Of a DNA stretch of 64,000 bases, positions 24,481-35,100 are shown in pieces. The notes under the pieces are model-generated. The model was given only the letters and a program-made list of their open reading frames with translations, did not search any database and was not told the DNA's origin. Every line of letters starts with the position of its first letter. The first letter of the stretch is position 1. The stretch comes from Adineta vaga (Eukaryota; Rotifera), in the NCBI GenBank assembly GCA_021613535.1, contig CP075497.1, positions 10,230,001 through 10,294,000 of the forward strand, read 5' to 3'. The position numbers and the translations under genes were made by a program.

Positions 24481-24696
24481 ATGTTTTTGGTAAATGATTG
24501 TGATGATATTAATAATGACGATGTACTTGCATTAATGAACGACAATTATGTAAGTATCACTTATGAAAATTCAAAGTTTCATTTAGTATCTTCACTTTAG
24601 AATTCCTACAAAATTAAAACGCCAATAAAACCAGTTAAACAAAAATCAACATCTGAAACGAATATGTTAATGCAAAAAACATTTCAGTTAGGTTAG
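24481..24696 (+). CDS. Possible small two-exon ORF, unknown
   Basis: One exon starting ATGTTTTTGGTAAATG at 24481 reads MFLVNDCDDINNDDVLALMNDNY to a GTAAGT donor at 24550. An acceptor (CACTTTAG) at about 24600 leads to NSYKIKTPIKPVKQKSTSET and a stop at about 24696. The predicted peptide is about 55 residues. The splice sites and the intron of about 50 nt look genuine, but there is no family match. It could equally be a relic of a larger gene, since other frames just upstream are also briefly open. Confidence 0.25.
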
Positions 24697-25379
24697 ATTG
24701 ATATTTTATTTATGTCTTTTCTTCACGTACAATAACCGTGTGTATTTTAATGGTGATATCAACATGAAACTATATGTTCTATATGTGCCATTTCATTAGT
24801 TTCTAACTAAAATGAATCATGAAATATTAAAGAAGTATTATTCTAATTTAAATAGTGCACCAACCAACAAAACTAACATCTCGTACAACCTTATGTCAGT
24901 GTCAGTGTCTCAGGAAACAGCCTCTTTTTTTGTGATGCGTTTTTAATGCAATCGTAACTCTCTCACTATGAGCATATTATAGAAATGTAGAAATATAGAT
25001 GTCGCTGGTGAGAAGTGCATCTGCTATTAATTGCACAATAGAAACGACTTTTTGCCCCTCTAACAGACAGTACCCACATGAAACACAGTCGGTATGAGAA
25101 TAAAGGAGAAGAAGGATGTATTTAAACTGCACATGTACCTGATGTGTCAAACGTTATTTCATTTTGTTATTGCCATGGATAAGACTGAAGATTTATGAAA
25201 TATAATAAATCGACCAAGATCAGTGAATATTGTTCTTTAAAATTAATTCATACATTTTTTTTCAGTTTATTAAAAAAAGTACAATCTAGTTTGCCAAATA
25301 ATAATAATAAAAACGAAAGAAAAATAGCACAGAATTACATTTAGTTTTTTGAAAGAAAGCAAAAATTGACTATTTATCA

Positions 25380-25640
25380 GTTGAATTTGTATCAAAAAGT
25401 TCTTTGAGCATTTGCTTTCGTTTAATTGTTACAATATACACACGATTTTCTACAATTTCTGGATGGTTTTCTGGTGAAGCTTTCAATAATTGTTCGACTG
25501 ATCTTTCTGTTGATGCAATCGCATCATCTCAAAACCTTTCTAAACTTTCGAATAACACGGCGAAGTATCTGTCTATATTCGATCAGCTTTTAATTTTTCA
25601 TCATCAAAATGTCTTTCAAAAACTTTTTCCATCACGAAAT
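25380..25640 (-). pseudogene. Gene fragment broken by frameshift and stop
   Basis: On the minus strand a coding-like stretch begins MEKVFERHFDDEKLKADR. It shifts frame near 25573 into IDRYFAVLFESLERF, meets a TGA, then continues in the same frame as DDAIASTERSVEQLLKASPE and on to ...KRKQMLKELFDTNSTDK before TAG. Codon use and the charged, helical composition look like real protein. The shift and stop argue for decay. I do not recognise the parent gene. Confidence 0.5.
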
Positions 25641-26206
25641 AAATGATGATTAACAAGAAATATTCATACGAAAATAACAAACAAAACGTTGATTACAGAA
25701 AGTGATAAATGATCAGGATTCTAACATCGTGATCGTGTGATATTTGTTGAAAAACTAGGACAAATCGAATACTTTCATAATTCTCTATGGTGCAAGAATA
25801 ATAGGTGCTATTTGATCTTTTAACAACATTAATGCTTGATTTGACAACTGTCATGCAGTTCACTTGTTAATTTTCTTCACAATGAAACTCTGTAGAATAT
25901 TATGCTTAATATTCTATAATTGTTTCAATGTGTGATATCTTTCCGCTTTAGTTTCCACATTGGTAAAGTAAAGTAAAATTGATCTTTCTTTTTGCATGTA
26001 TTTTATACCGTTGATGACAAAAGAAATAACAACAATGCATAAAAAAACAAGAAGAAACTATTTACAAAAAATTGATTAATAGAAATACAGATAATGAAAT
26101 TGACAATGTAACGAACAAGTTTCTAATAAAACATATCAAATATATGATAAATATTATTAGTGTTCAGTTGTATTCAAGTTTCATAGTCATCATTTCATGA
26201 ATATTA

Positions 26207-26316
26207 TTAGTTGAGACGATGTGGAGATTTCGAACCTTCATTTGAACTAGATTCTACACGGTCTTCTAATTTCCGTGTTAGTTCGTCCGCCTTTTGTTTT
26301 AAAGCGTCTCAGGTCT
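26207..26316 (-). pseudogene. Isolated 3'-terminal exon fragment
   Basis: The minus strand reads ALKQKADELTRKLEDRVESS followed by SNEGSKSPHRLN and a stop. It is preceded by an acceptor-like TTTTCTTAG, but a TGA comes two codons into this frame. Upstream it abuts the foldback element at 26318-26440, so the parent gene was probably cut there. The parent is not recognised. Confidence 0.4.
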
Positions 26317-26317
26317 A

Positions 26318-26440
26318 AGAAAACGGCATCGTAAACTACCTTATACGATGGAAAAACGGCACTAATACGCCACCGTAATCCGTTAACCCAGAAATGTATA
26401 GAAATACGGTCAAAACTAAGGTAGTAAATTGCTGTTTTCT
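26318..26440. mobile_element. Small foldback / MITE-like inverted repeat
   Basis: The left arm (26318-26343, starting AGAAAACGGCAT and ending ACTACCTTA) is the imperfect reverse complement of the right arm (26417-26440, starting TAAGGTAGT and ending TGTTTTCT). About 73 bases lie between them. The ACTACCTTA ends pair over 9 bases, and AGAAAAC over 7. No clear target-site duplication is seen. Size and shape fit a non-autonomous DNA element or a folded RNA gene. Confidence 0.45.
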
Positions 26441-27213
26441 AATCGTTTTCGGTCGTTTAAGGCGCTATTTCCAACCAATGGAATGATCGTCCTGAGTAAT
26501 GGACATAATAGACATAAGTAAAGTTCTACAGATCCTGTACAACAGCGATGACAAAATTGAGTTTCCTGGAAAACGCTATAACGCATTTAATCTTTGACTC
26601 ATGACTGAGAATGCAAAACGAGTGAAAAACAATACAAGAAATATTTATATCTTTTCCAAACACATTTGTTTTTAATACATGAGCTAAACATGCACGTTGT
26701 TTATATAGATGATTCTTTCTTTGTGATCTTTTCGTCACTTATAACAAGCAGATGAAAATGCATTTCACAAAAGACTGAAATATTGATGTAGAACAAAACT
26801 GAAAGGTAAAAAGTGTAGTTGAAAAAATTAAAGAAAAATCTTAAATTAAAATATTATTCCTAGTTTTCTTTTTCTTTCTTAAAGAACAAGTAAAGAGGTA
26901 TCATGATTTTATGGTGTCACATCTGGATTATTTCTGTCATTGTACTGTGCAATCGAACGGCCACAAGTACAGTTAGTTAGTTTGTGTCTAATGATCTTCA
27001 ATTATAACAAAATGAATGAATGAATGACATCTTGAAAAAGAATAAAAGTTCGAATTTGACGAGATGTCACTCATGAACAATTGAATTCAAGAAATTATCA
27101 ATAAAATCCCAATAGAGTAAAAGCAAATTTTTCCTTTTAAATCAAAGAGTTCGTAAATACAAATTTATTTATTGATACGAAATTCTATTCTAAGAAATAT
27201 TCTCTATGGCAAC

Positions 27214-27741
27214 ATGAACGATTATGATATCTTCATCCAATCGTTCTTATGTTATGTGCATAAACGTAAAAAAGTAATGGATCCACCACATGCTCATATT
27301 ATTTTGTCCACAAACGCTACAAGTGCTGCCAATCCACTTGCTGTTACAACTCCAACAGCAGTTGCACTCGATACTGTATTTCAAACGAATCGCGAAGGTG
27401 AACCACTTGAATATACAGAAATTATATCCAAAGAAAAAGAACACGAATCGAAATCTTCAACAACAGATATGACGTCGACAACGAAATTTGAAGAAGATCC
27501 AAAATCGAAAGAATATGTTTTGGAAGAAGTTGATGTTTATAAACCTTTAGCTGTCGTATCCGATACAACACCAGTTACTAGTAAAAACAATCAAATTGTT
27601 GGTACAACAGCATCGGGCAGTCTAACAACACCCGGTAAAATTGTTGGCGATATGGAGACTATCGTTGCCGAGCATGAGAAAGCTGTAGTAGCTGAACCAG
27701 TAACAAAAACGGCTACAACAGCCACTGAAACAAATGAATAA
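27214..27741 (+). CDS. Low-complexity Thr/Glu-rich protein, unknown
   Basis: This single-exon ORF has in-frame ATGs at 27214 and 27277. From MDPPHAHIILSTN onward it is rich in Thr, Ala, Val and Glu (TTPTAVALDTVFQTNREGEPLEYTE is typical), with a lysine/glutamate stretch in the middle, ending ...TATTATETNE. It has no signal peptide, membrane span or recognised domain. The second ATG is a plausible true start because the composition changes there. It may be a disordered stress-type protein, but nothing in the sequence proves that. Confidence 0.55.
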   Translation: MNDYDIFIQSFLCYVHKRKKVMDPPHAHIILSTNATSAANPLAVTTPTAVALDTVFQTNREGEPLEYTEIISKEKEHESKSSTTDMTSTTKFEEDPKSKEYVLEEVDVYKPLAVVSDTTPVTSKNNQIVGTTASGSLTTPGKIVGDMETIVAEHEKAVVAEPVTKTATTATETNE

Positions 27742-28416
27742 GTGATAGAATAACATTGCATTTTTTTTCAAAATCTATTGATAGTTAATCAAGCTTTCTA
27801 TTTATAGCTTCATTTTTGCATTTAATGATAGTATTTTATCATTTTCAATATTTCAAAATAAATCTATATACTAATCATGCATAATAAACACCCTCAAGAT
27901 GGTTTAGATCATTCGATGTAATTGCTTTACGGCACTTTCTTCTTTACGAGTATTACATTTATCTCATTTGTCCTTCACTTCATTGTAAAAAAAATCAAGT
28001 GATTATTTTATCAAATACCTACTTGAATTTTTTTATGATCCGAACAACGTTTTACACAATAGTAAATAGTATGAAGGTCAAAATCTGCACTTGAAATGTT
28101 TTTATCGAATGACATCAAATTAATGATCATGATACTGAAAGAAATCATTTTTATCTTTCAAATATATTCAGATAAACACTTATGTAGTTGTATGAATTAA
28201 AATAGATGTAAACTTGTTCATAAAGTACAAATCAGTTTATTAAAAATAACTAGTCTCATTTGAATAGAGTTACCAGAGAAAGACATGCAGTATTTATTAA
28301 AATGTACAAGAAAAAAAAACCATGAATAAAGTAAAATAAACATCCATGATACTGCAATGCCATACATTCAAAAGCATTAAAAAAAAACTCAAAGATGGAA
28401 TGATAACTGTATCCAT
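27742..28416. other. Convergent intergenic region
   Basis: Spacer between the convergent 3' ends of the low-complexity ORF and the SLC6 gene. It contains AATAAA near 27858 and otherwise AT-rich sequence with no coding potential that I can see. Confidence 0.4.
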
Positions 28417-30720
28417 TTATCTGTTGGTATTCTTCAAATGATAATAGATAAAATAGACAAGAATACTTAACGGAGCTAATGATGTCAAAGTATAACCAAT
28501 GATTTGAAATGATAATGGATAAACAAATGATTCATATGAAATCGGACCCACGGTACGAAATGCAATCACTAACATACCAAAAAGCCAAATAGGTACAACA
28601 ATCACCCAGCAAAGCCAAATATGTGTTAAACGACGTTTTAAAACCTCCCTAAAAAGTTTCGGTTATATTTTTCTGAAGATTATTAGAAGTTCTACCTGAT
28701 ATGTGTGATGAATGTTTGACCAGGCCATTGTGTTGGTGGACATTTTTGAAACCATGATGTAAATGTTGTTCGATAGGCAAAAAGAACTGTACCTAATTCC
28801 ATAATACATATGATTAATAATGGAATAGCACCACAGATATAACCATCGAATATATTAAATATATAGAATCCAGCTCGAGTAGTCATTAGAAGACCGAATG
28901 AAAATGAAATAAAAACATAAATAGCAACAACAAATTCTCGTCGAATTTTTCGTCGTTTCGGTGATCTATCATACAATTGATCAAGTTTATCAAGTGCAGC
29001 TGTAAGTACTAAAGTGAAAACAAAAATAGAATTTTATAAAATAAACAACAAGATAAATATTCGAATTGAATTCTTACCACTTTCACAAGTAACAAATTGA
29101 GAATCAATACCAAGTAGGAAAATCATAAAAAAGAACGTTATTGCCCAAAAATGTGGGAATGGCATGAGACTAATTGCTTTTGGATAAACAATAAATGCTA
29201 GACCAGGTCCACCGGACACAACTTGTTCAATTGATACATTTGCTTTATGACTCATAAAACCCAAAACAGGGAATACAACAAAACCACTAAATACATTCGT
29301 TAATATACTTGTCGAGCCTGTGACAACAATATCACGATAGAAATTGTAATCAGATCTATTATAACTTGATAAAGCAGGAATTATACCCCAACCAATACCA
29401 TATGCCCAAAGAACATGTCCTTTATAGAAAAGAGAAAGGTTTACAAATACAGTCTTATTTGATAGATATATTTTCTACCTGCAGCTTGTATCCAAGCTTT
29501 TTTATTTAGTAATTGTTGTGTATTAGGTATTATATAATATTTTAAACCGTCCCAAGAGCCATCGAGTGTCATTCCTCGAATAAATAACGCAATCATTGGT
29601 ATATAAGGGAACAAAGCAGTAAATATCGCCACTCGACTTGTTAATCTAATACCTTTCCATAAACATAAATAAATAATTGTCCACATTACAATTAAACCAA
29701 CAACATTTGGCCAATGAAATGTTGATATCCCATCAAAATCATCGGATATATTTAAAATTGTTGTATTCCAAAAACGTTCTACTGAACTAACGATAGTTGT
29801 CGTTGTGTTTCCCTTCAACATTTCACTTTCTAATGATTATATGGAATATATTATTATAGACAAAGAATATAAAATGATTTAAAAAAAACGTTTGATTACC
29901 TACATCATCGCTCCATGGTAATCGAGAACCAATAGAGCTGAATGAATGAAAAAGATAAAGTCCACCCCACACCATGATCATTACGTAATAAAGAGCACCA
30001 AAAAATGAAATGATTACAGAAGCAATACCAATACCACGCATTGCTGGGGCAAATTCCCAACAACCGACAGGACCTTTACGTGAAAATTGACCAAGTCCTG
30101 TTTCCATCATCAATAATGGAATGCCACACAGAACACAAATAAGTACATAAGGTACGACAAAAGCAGCACCACCATTCTGAAATGCCAAATAAGGAAAACG
30201 ATAGAGGCTACCTAAAATAAAAATTTACAAATTAATATTAATCATTAATTTGTTTTTATCATTCTTTATCTCTTTGCGTATTTAAGTTCTTATTATTAGT
30301 TTGTTACAAATGTAATAGGACACTGTAGGTTTCATATCGCCTTTCATGTCTTCTATAACTTTCATTTAAAAAAAATGAATTTTAAATCAAACTCGAAACA
30401 TAAATCTAGGACTATTTACTAAAGTAACTTAAATTATTCTTACCAAGACCAATAAGTCCGCCAAGTGTTGTAATCAAATAATCACAATTATTTGACCATG
30501 TTTCACGTGTATCTTCCACATCTAACATAGGTTTTCGACTTGAATTTGATGGATTATTTACAATAATTGTGGTTTTATTTGTTTCTGGTTCAAGTTCAGC
30601 AATTTCACGTGATGATTCAGAATAATCATCGAAATCATTCTGTTGCTGCTGGTGATGTTGTTTCTCCTGTTGGTCGGTAGTAAGCAACGAAACAAACATG
30701 CTTGCGGAATAAGACTTCAT
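28417..30720 (-). CDS. SLC6-family (neurotransmitter:sodium symporter) transporter with altered Na1 site
   Basis: Exons at about 30720-30444, 30211-29900, 29830-29480, 29420-29085, 29010-28697 and 28650-28417 give a 12-span carrier of normal family size. Visible marks are TM1 GLIGLGSLYRFPYLAFQNGG, PLLMMETGLGQFSRKG, IGSRLPWSDDV, N-glycosylation sites in the large loop (NTTTT, NTTI, NISD), SSYNRSDYNFYRD and TM8 FLLGIDSQF, and it ends HLKNTNR. Family members move amino acids or amines with Na+ and Cl-. TM1 has Ser where the family has Asn (GLGN), TM6 has WAYG instead of FFS/FFT, and TM7 has Ser at the conserved Asn. Three Na1/chloride ligands are therefore replaced, while the Na2 motif (GIDS) is kept. 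The substrate is unknown. Gly in TM1 at the monoamine Asp position argues against an amine. Confidence 0.9.
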
Positions 30721-32128
30721 TTTAATAGTTTAATACAATCGAACATTGTTTCTCTGTTATTTTTTATTGGACTTTGGATTGAATGATTGTTTATTAACGA
30801 TGAAACGATATAAATCCATGACTGAGTCCACACCCCTATTCTTCTTTTTTTCTCTTTTCTCTTTTTTCTCCATATAAATAAGAGAACGACAAAACATAAC
30901 TTTGTTAACGTAGACATTCTCCTCTGCAGTAGTTTTCTTCTTTTCTTTTCCTAATAAAACATTTTTTGTGTTCTTGCATCTCATTCATTGCATAGCAAAC
31001 GTTTTTCCTCAAGGAAAGAGTCTCAAGAAGAAAAAAACAAGAGAAAAATAGAATGACTAACGAATACACAGTTCTATTCATTTACGTGCAGATCATTACA
31101 ATGTACGTTTTTTTTCTCTATTAACTATTGTACAAATATCAAAGTCATTAATTTAATATCTTATCTATTAACACAATTAGTAATCATTCGAAAACAATAA
31201 TATTTTATTCGTCAGATGTCAGTCCGTAACGTTTTGTGATTCAAGTGCATAGTTATTCTGTATCTAGCTAAAAGACATCATATCAAAATGTAAAATCCAA
31301 TGTTTTTTTGATAGTCGACGAACGAGAAAATAATTGAATCAATACGAATGTAAAGAAGAAAATATGACGAACGAGTAAAATATGTAAAAATGTTTTTTTT
31401 TATTATTTTATATAATCTCATCCTTATACTTTGACCTCTGAAACCATAAATAATCTGTTCTAGTGAATATTTCAATGCAAAGTACAAACTTCAGTACATA
31501 ATCCAACTCATTCGAATAGAAATGTACATTCCACTATTTGTTATCACTTCGAAAATAATTGACGAAATTTGAACCAGAGCTTTCGTACAAAATAGGAATA
31601 GTTCTATTTTGGTTTCCATGAATTCCAATTCCTAAGTATACATATATACGTCTCTGCTTATCAATTACGTTCTTGAGTAATAAAAATTAAATCTTTATCT
31701 ATCACACTATATCATATTTGTTGTTAATCATAATATAGATTTATTGTTGAAAAGAAAGAAAACAAGAGAAACATATCGTCTGTCATCATAGTCACACTGA
31801 ATGGATATGAAGAAAAAAGAGATTCTCGGAGTACTCCGATTTCAAAGAGTCACAGTTCAGAGCGCAATATGAAAGAATAAAAGACATTAAAAGTGAGAGA
31901 ACAAGTGCATAACAACTGAATTTAAAAAAAACAAAAACAAGCAGAAAAGAAATGATTCACCATCGACCATGTGAGCATTGCATATCGATTGTGCATCTAC
32001 TTTTCTTGTTTAAGTTCGTAGTCGTCGAAAATAAATAGAGAGACTCATAGAAAACAGAACAAATCGTCTACGAATTGAATAACATAACAATAACAAGTTA
32101 TCGATATGGTGCCATTAAATTTTTTCAT
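30721..32128. other. Upstream region of SLC6 gene / 3' flank of eIF4G
   Basis: 1.4 kb without a gene. It contains a perfect 14-bp palindrome (TCGGAGTACTCCGA) at 31826-31839, about 1.1 kb upstream of the SLC6 start, and several poly-A/T tracts. No ORF is credible. Confidence 0.45.
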
Positions 32129-35100
32129 TTATTCCCTTGCCTTTTCTTCGTCAACATCAGCATGTTGTAACCAGTGGAAAAATGCTTCTGTAGACTTCAC
32201 AATCTCTTTATGTCCTATCAAAAGAAATTTGGCATCAATATTTTAGAAAATATCATTTAAACTTACCATCAATTTCAGATTGATTTGGTTTTGTGAGCCA
32301 TTGATTAAATATTTCTTCGCTAACGCAATCTTCATCATAGAATTTATCGAACAACAATTGTGCCATTTCTACAAAAAAACAAAGACGAGTAAAGTTGAGA
32401 TATTTTCACTATTAGTCATTTGTATGACATAAAATAGGATGAATTCTTACTTTGTGGATGTTCCAATTTGGTAACAAAATTTTGAATAGCATAAATCGCT
32501 TCAAGTTCAGCTTCTGGTTTATCTTGAATAATTTCATGTAAAATATTCAATCGTTGATTTTCAATAAAATCTTGCATCGTTTCATTTTCGTCAAAATCTT
32601 TCAAATGTGCTTCCAAATATGACAAAACAATATTACGTATGTAAAATTTGCTGTCAGAATTCATATGCTACAATAAACAGTAATATTAATACACTTACAT
32701 TTTGAAACATTATACATACTTTATGAATGTATGCATGAATATCTGAATCCGTAACTGATGTATTTTGTACTCCCATAGATTTAAATAATTGTATTAATTC
32801 AGGATCAGCACACGGAATTGAATTATCATTAGTGGATGCTGTGCTTTGTTGTTGCCCAGATAGCCAACTATATTCATTAACGAATGAAGAATCAAGTACA
32901 TTTGATTTTAATAAATCATTCAATGTGTAACCAGCTGATTGCCAACATTTTTGTACGTAGTCTTTGGACTGTAGAAAAAAGAAAATGTAAAGATATACAA
33001 TTTTTCAAAAATCACAATTAGTTCTTACAGAAAATTCTACGGCATAACGAATAATATATTCAAATAATTGTTTAGATTTCTCATCAGAAATTGATTGTAC
33101 AATTGATTTCAATAATAATATATTTGATTCTGTAACACCCATAAATGCCCCAAGAATTTCACCAATATATTGCCAAATACGAGGAATATCTACTATGTAA
33201 TCTGGTACGGTATCGATTACCATTTGCAAACTAGAAGTATTAGAAAAACAAAATACATATACATGTGAATCTTTACATTAGAAATTATTCGTACCCAGCT
33301 AAAAATCCTTCATTGGATATGACTTTTCGTTGAAGAGTAACAGCAAGTAAATGTCCAATAGCTTTTCGTGCTCGTGGTTTAGCTTCAAGAACATTTGTTA
33401 ATAATTCTCGAATGATAATTGCTTGTTCATTCGTCTTCGATGTACAAAAATCAGATAAATCTTCAATAGCGTCCTATAAAATTTGAAAAATCAATAATTA
33501 AGAAAAAACTCTCTATCATTCTGTTTTTCGAACTTACTGTAACAGGACGATCGGTTGATTCTGAATAATTTTCGGTATATTCTTCACTTAATGCTTGTAC
33601 ACGAGAATGAATTTTTACTTCATCAAAAGTCTGATTCACTGCTGTCGATGAAGGTACAGATATTTTGGTTGAATTTGAATCAGGTGAAGCATTACGAGAT
33701 TGTTCACGACTAACAACACGTGAACCTTCACGCGAATTTGCCATAGAAGTATTATTTGAATTGACTTCTTCATTATTCTGTGCTAATCCCTGAAAGAGAA
33801 AAATGAAGATCGCACAAATAATCTAATCACTTACTTGAGCTGATGGGCGTTGAGTAGAATTATTAGCAGAAATTTTAGCATATGTAGCAGTTTGCGGTCT
33901 GAATGATGGAACAGAATTGACTGAAGTTTTAGTAGTTCTAGAAACAAAAAAAAGAAATTTCTAAGTTATAGGATCATTGTTAGATAATGATTAAATAAGG
34001 AATTGAATTAGATTTTCATGATGTCTAGCATTTTTTATGTAAATACTTAAACACACTTCTTGTTCGATTATGTCTTAATTACATTAAAACCATCATGATA
34101 TGAAAAAGACAACTTTTATTTAATTCGATCGTATTTTTCTTACCGATTTGCATTTGTTTGATCATCTTCATTTTTCTTTTCAGTGGTTGATGCTTTAGAC
34201 CAAGCTGCTTGTGGTTTTAAATTCAATGGCTATAAAAATAAATAATCAGTTGTATAAACTAATTTCTGAATATAATAATATTCTTACGAATGGTCCTGTA
34301 GTTTTCTTATCATTTGCTTGATATTGTCGTATCGAACTAACATTGAAACCTTTATCCATTCGATCCGTACCTGGTCGATTTGATTGTTGTTTTGATCCAC
34401 TACCACGACTTCCTCTTGATCCAGTATATAATGGTGGATGATTTTGTCCATAGTTATTGTTTCCACTGGCACCATTGCGATATTGATCTGTACGTTGTTG
34501 TCTATCACTTTCTTCTTTTTCACGTTTGATTCGATCTTGTTCACGGATTTGATCAATAGATACAGGTTTAGCTTCAGCAATACGAGGAATCCATTCCGCC
34601 TATTGAACAAAGTTAGAAAATTTTTTTTACAAAATCTATTCATTCGTCTTACTTCTCTCAATTCTAATAGATCTTGTATCATGAATCGTATACGTGCTGA
34701 TGTTTGTCGTTGTTCAACAATTTCATTTAGTTCAGTGTAAGTTTTCTCCAATTTTTTGACATTTGCTGACTAAAAAGAATGTATCAATAAGTTCTACTAG
34801 AATTCAAATGTGAATAAAACATCGAACAAATGTTAGTAAAGCATGAAACTTATTTAGTATTTCATTTAACACTTACTTTCTAATGAAAACAAAGATGAAA
34901 GAAAAAAGAAAAAAGAAAGAATAAATTTCAAATAAAACAATTAATGGGAAAACGTCATTGACTAGGCGATCACTTTTTCCTCCATGAATTTACATACCTT
35001 GTCATCGAATGTCTTGCCAATAGTACGTAGAAGACGACATAAACATTCAAGATTTTCTTCGTCAGTTTTATCTTCAAGTAAATATTCCATACAACTATAC

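Larger units (their letters stand above)
23485..27213. other. Mostly non-coding, decayed region
   Basis: This 3.7-kb stretch holds gene-like fragments on both strands, a foldback element and AT-rich filler; these are listed as separate features. No intact conserved gene is visible. The base composition does not differ obviously from neighbouring regions. Confidence 0.45.
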
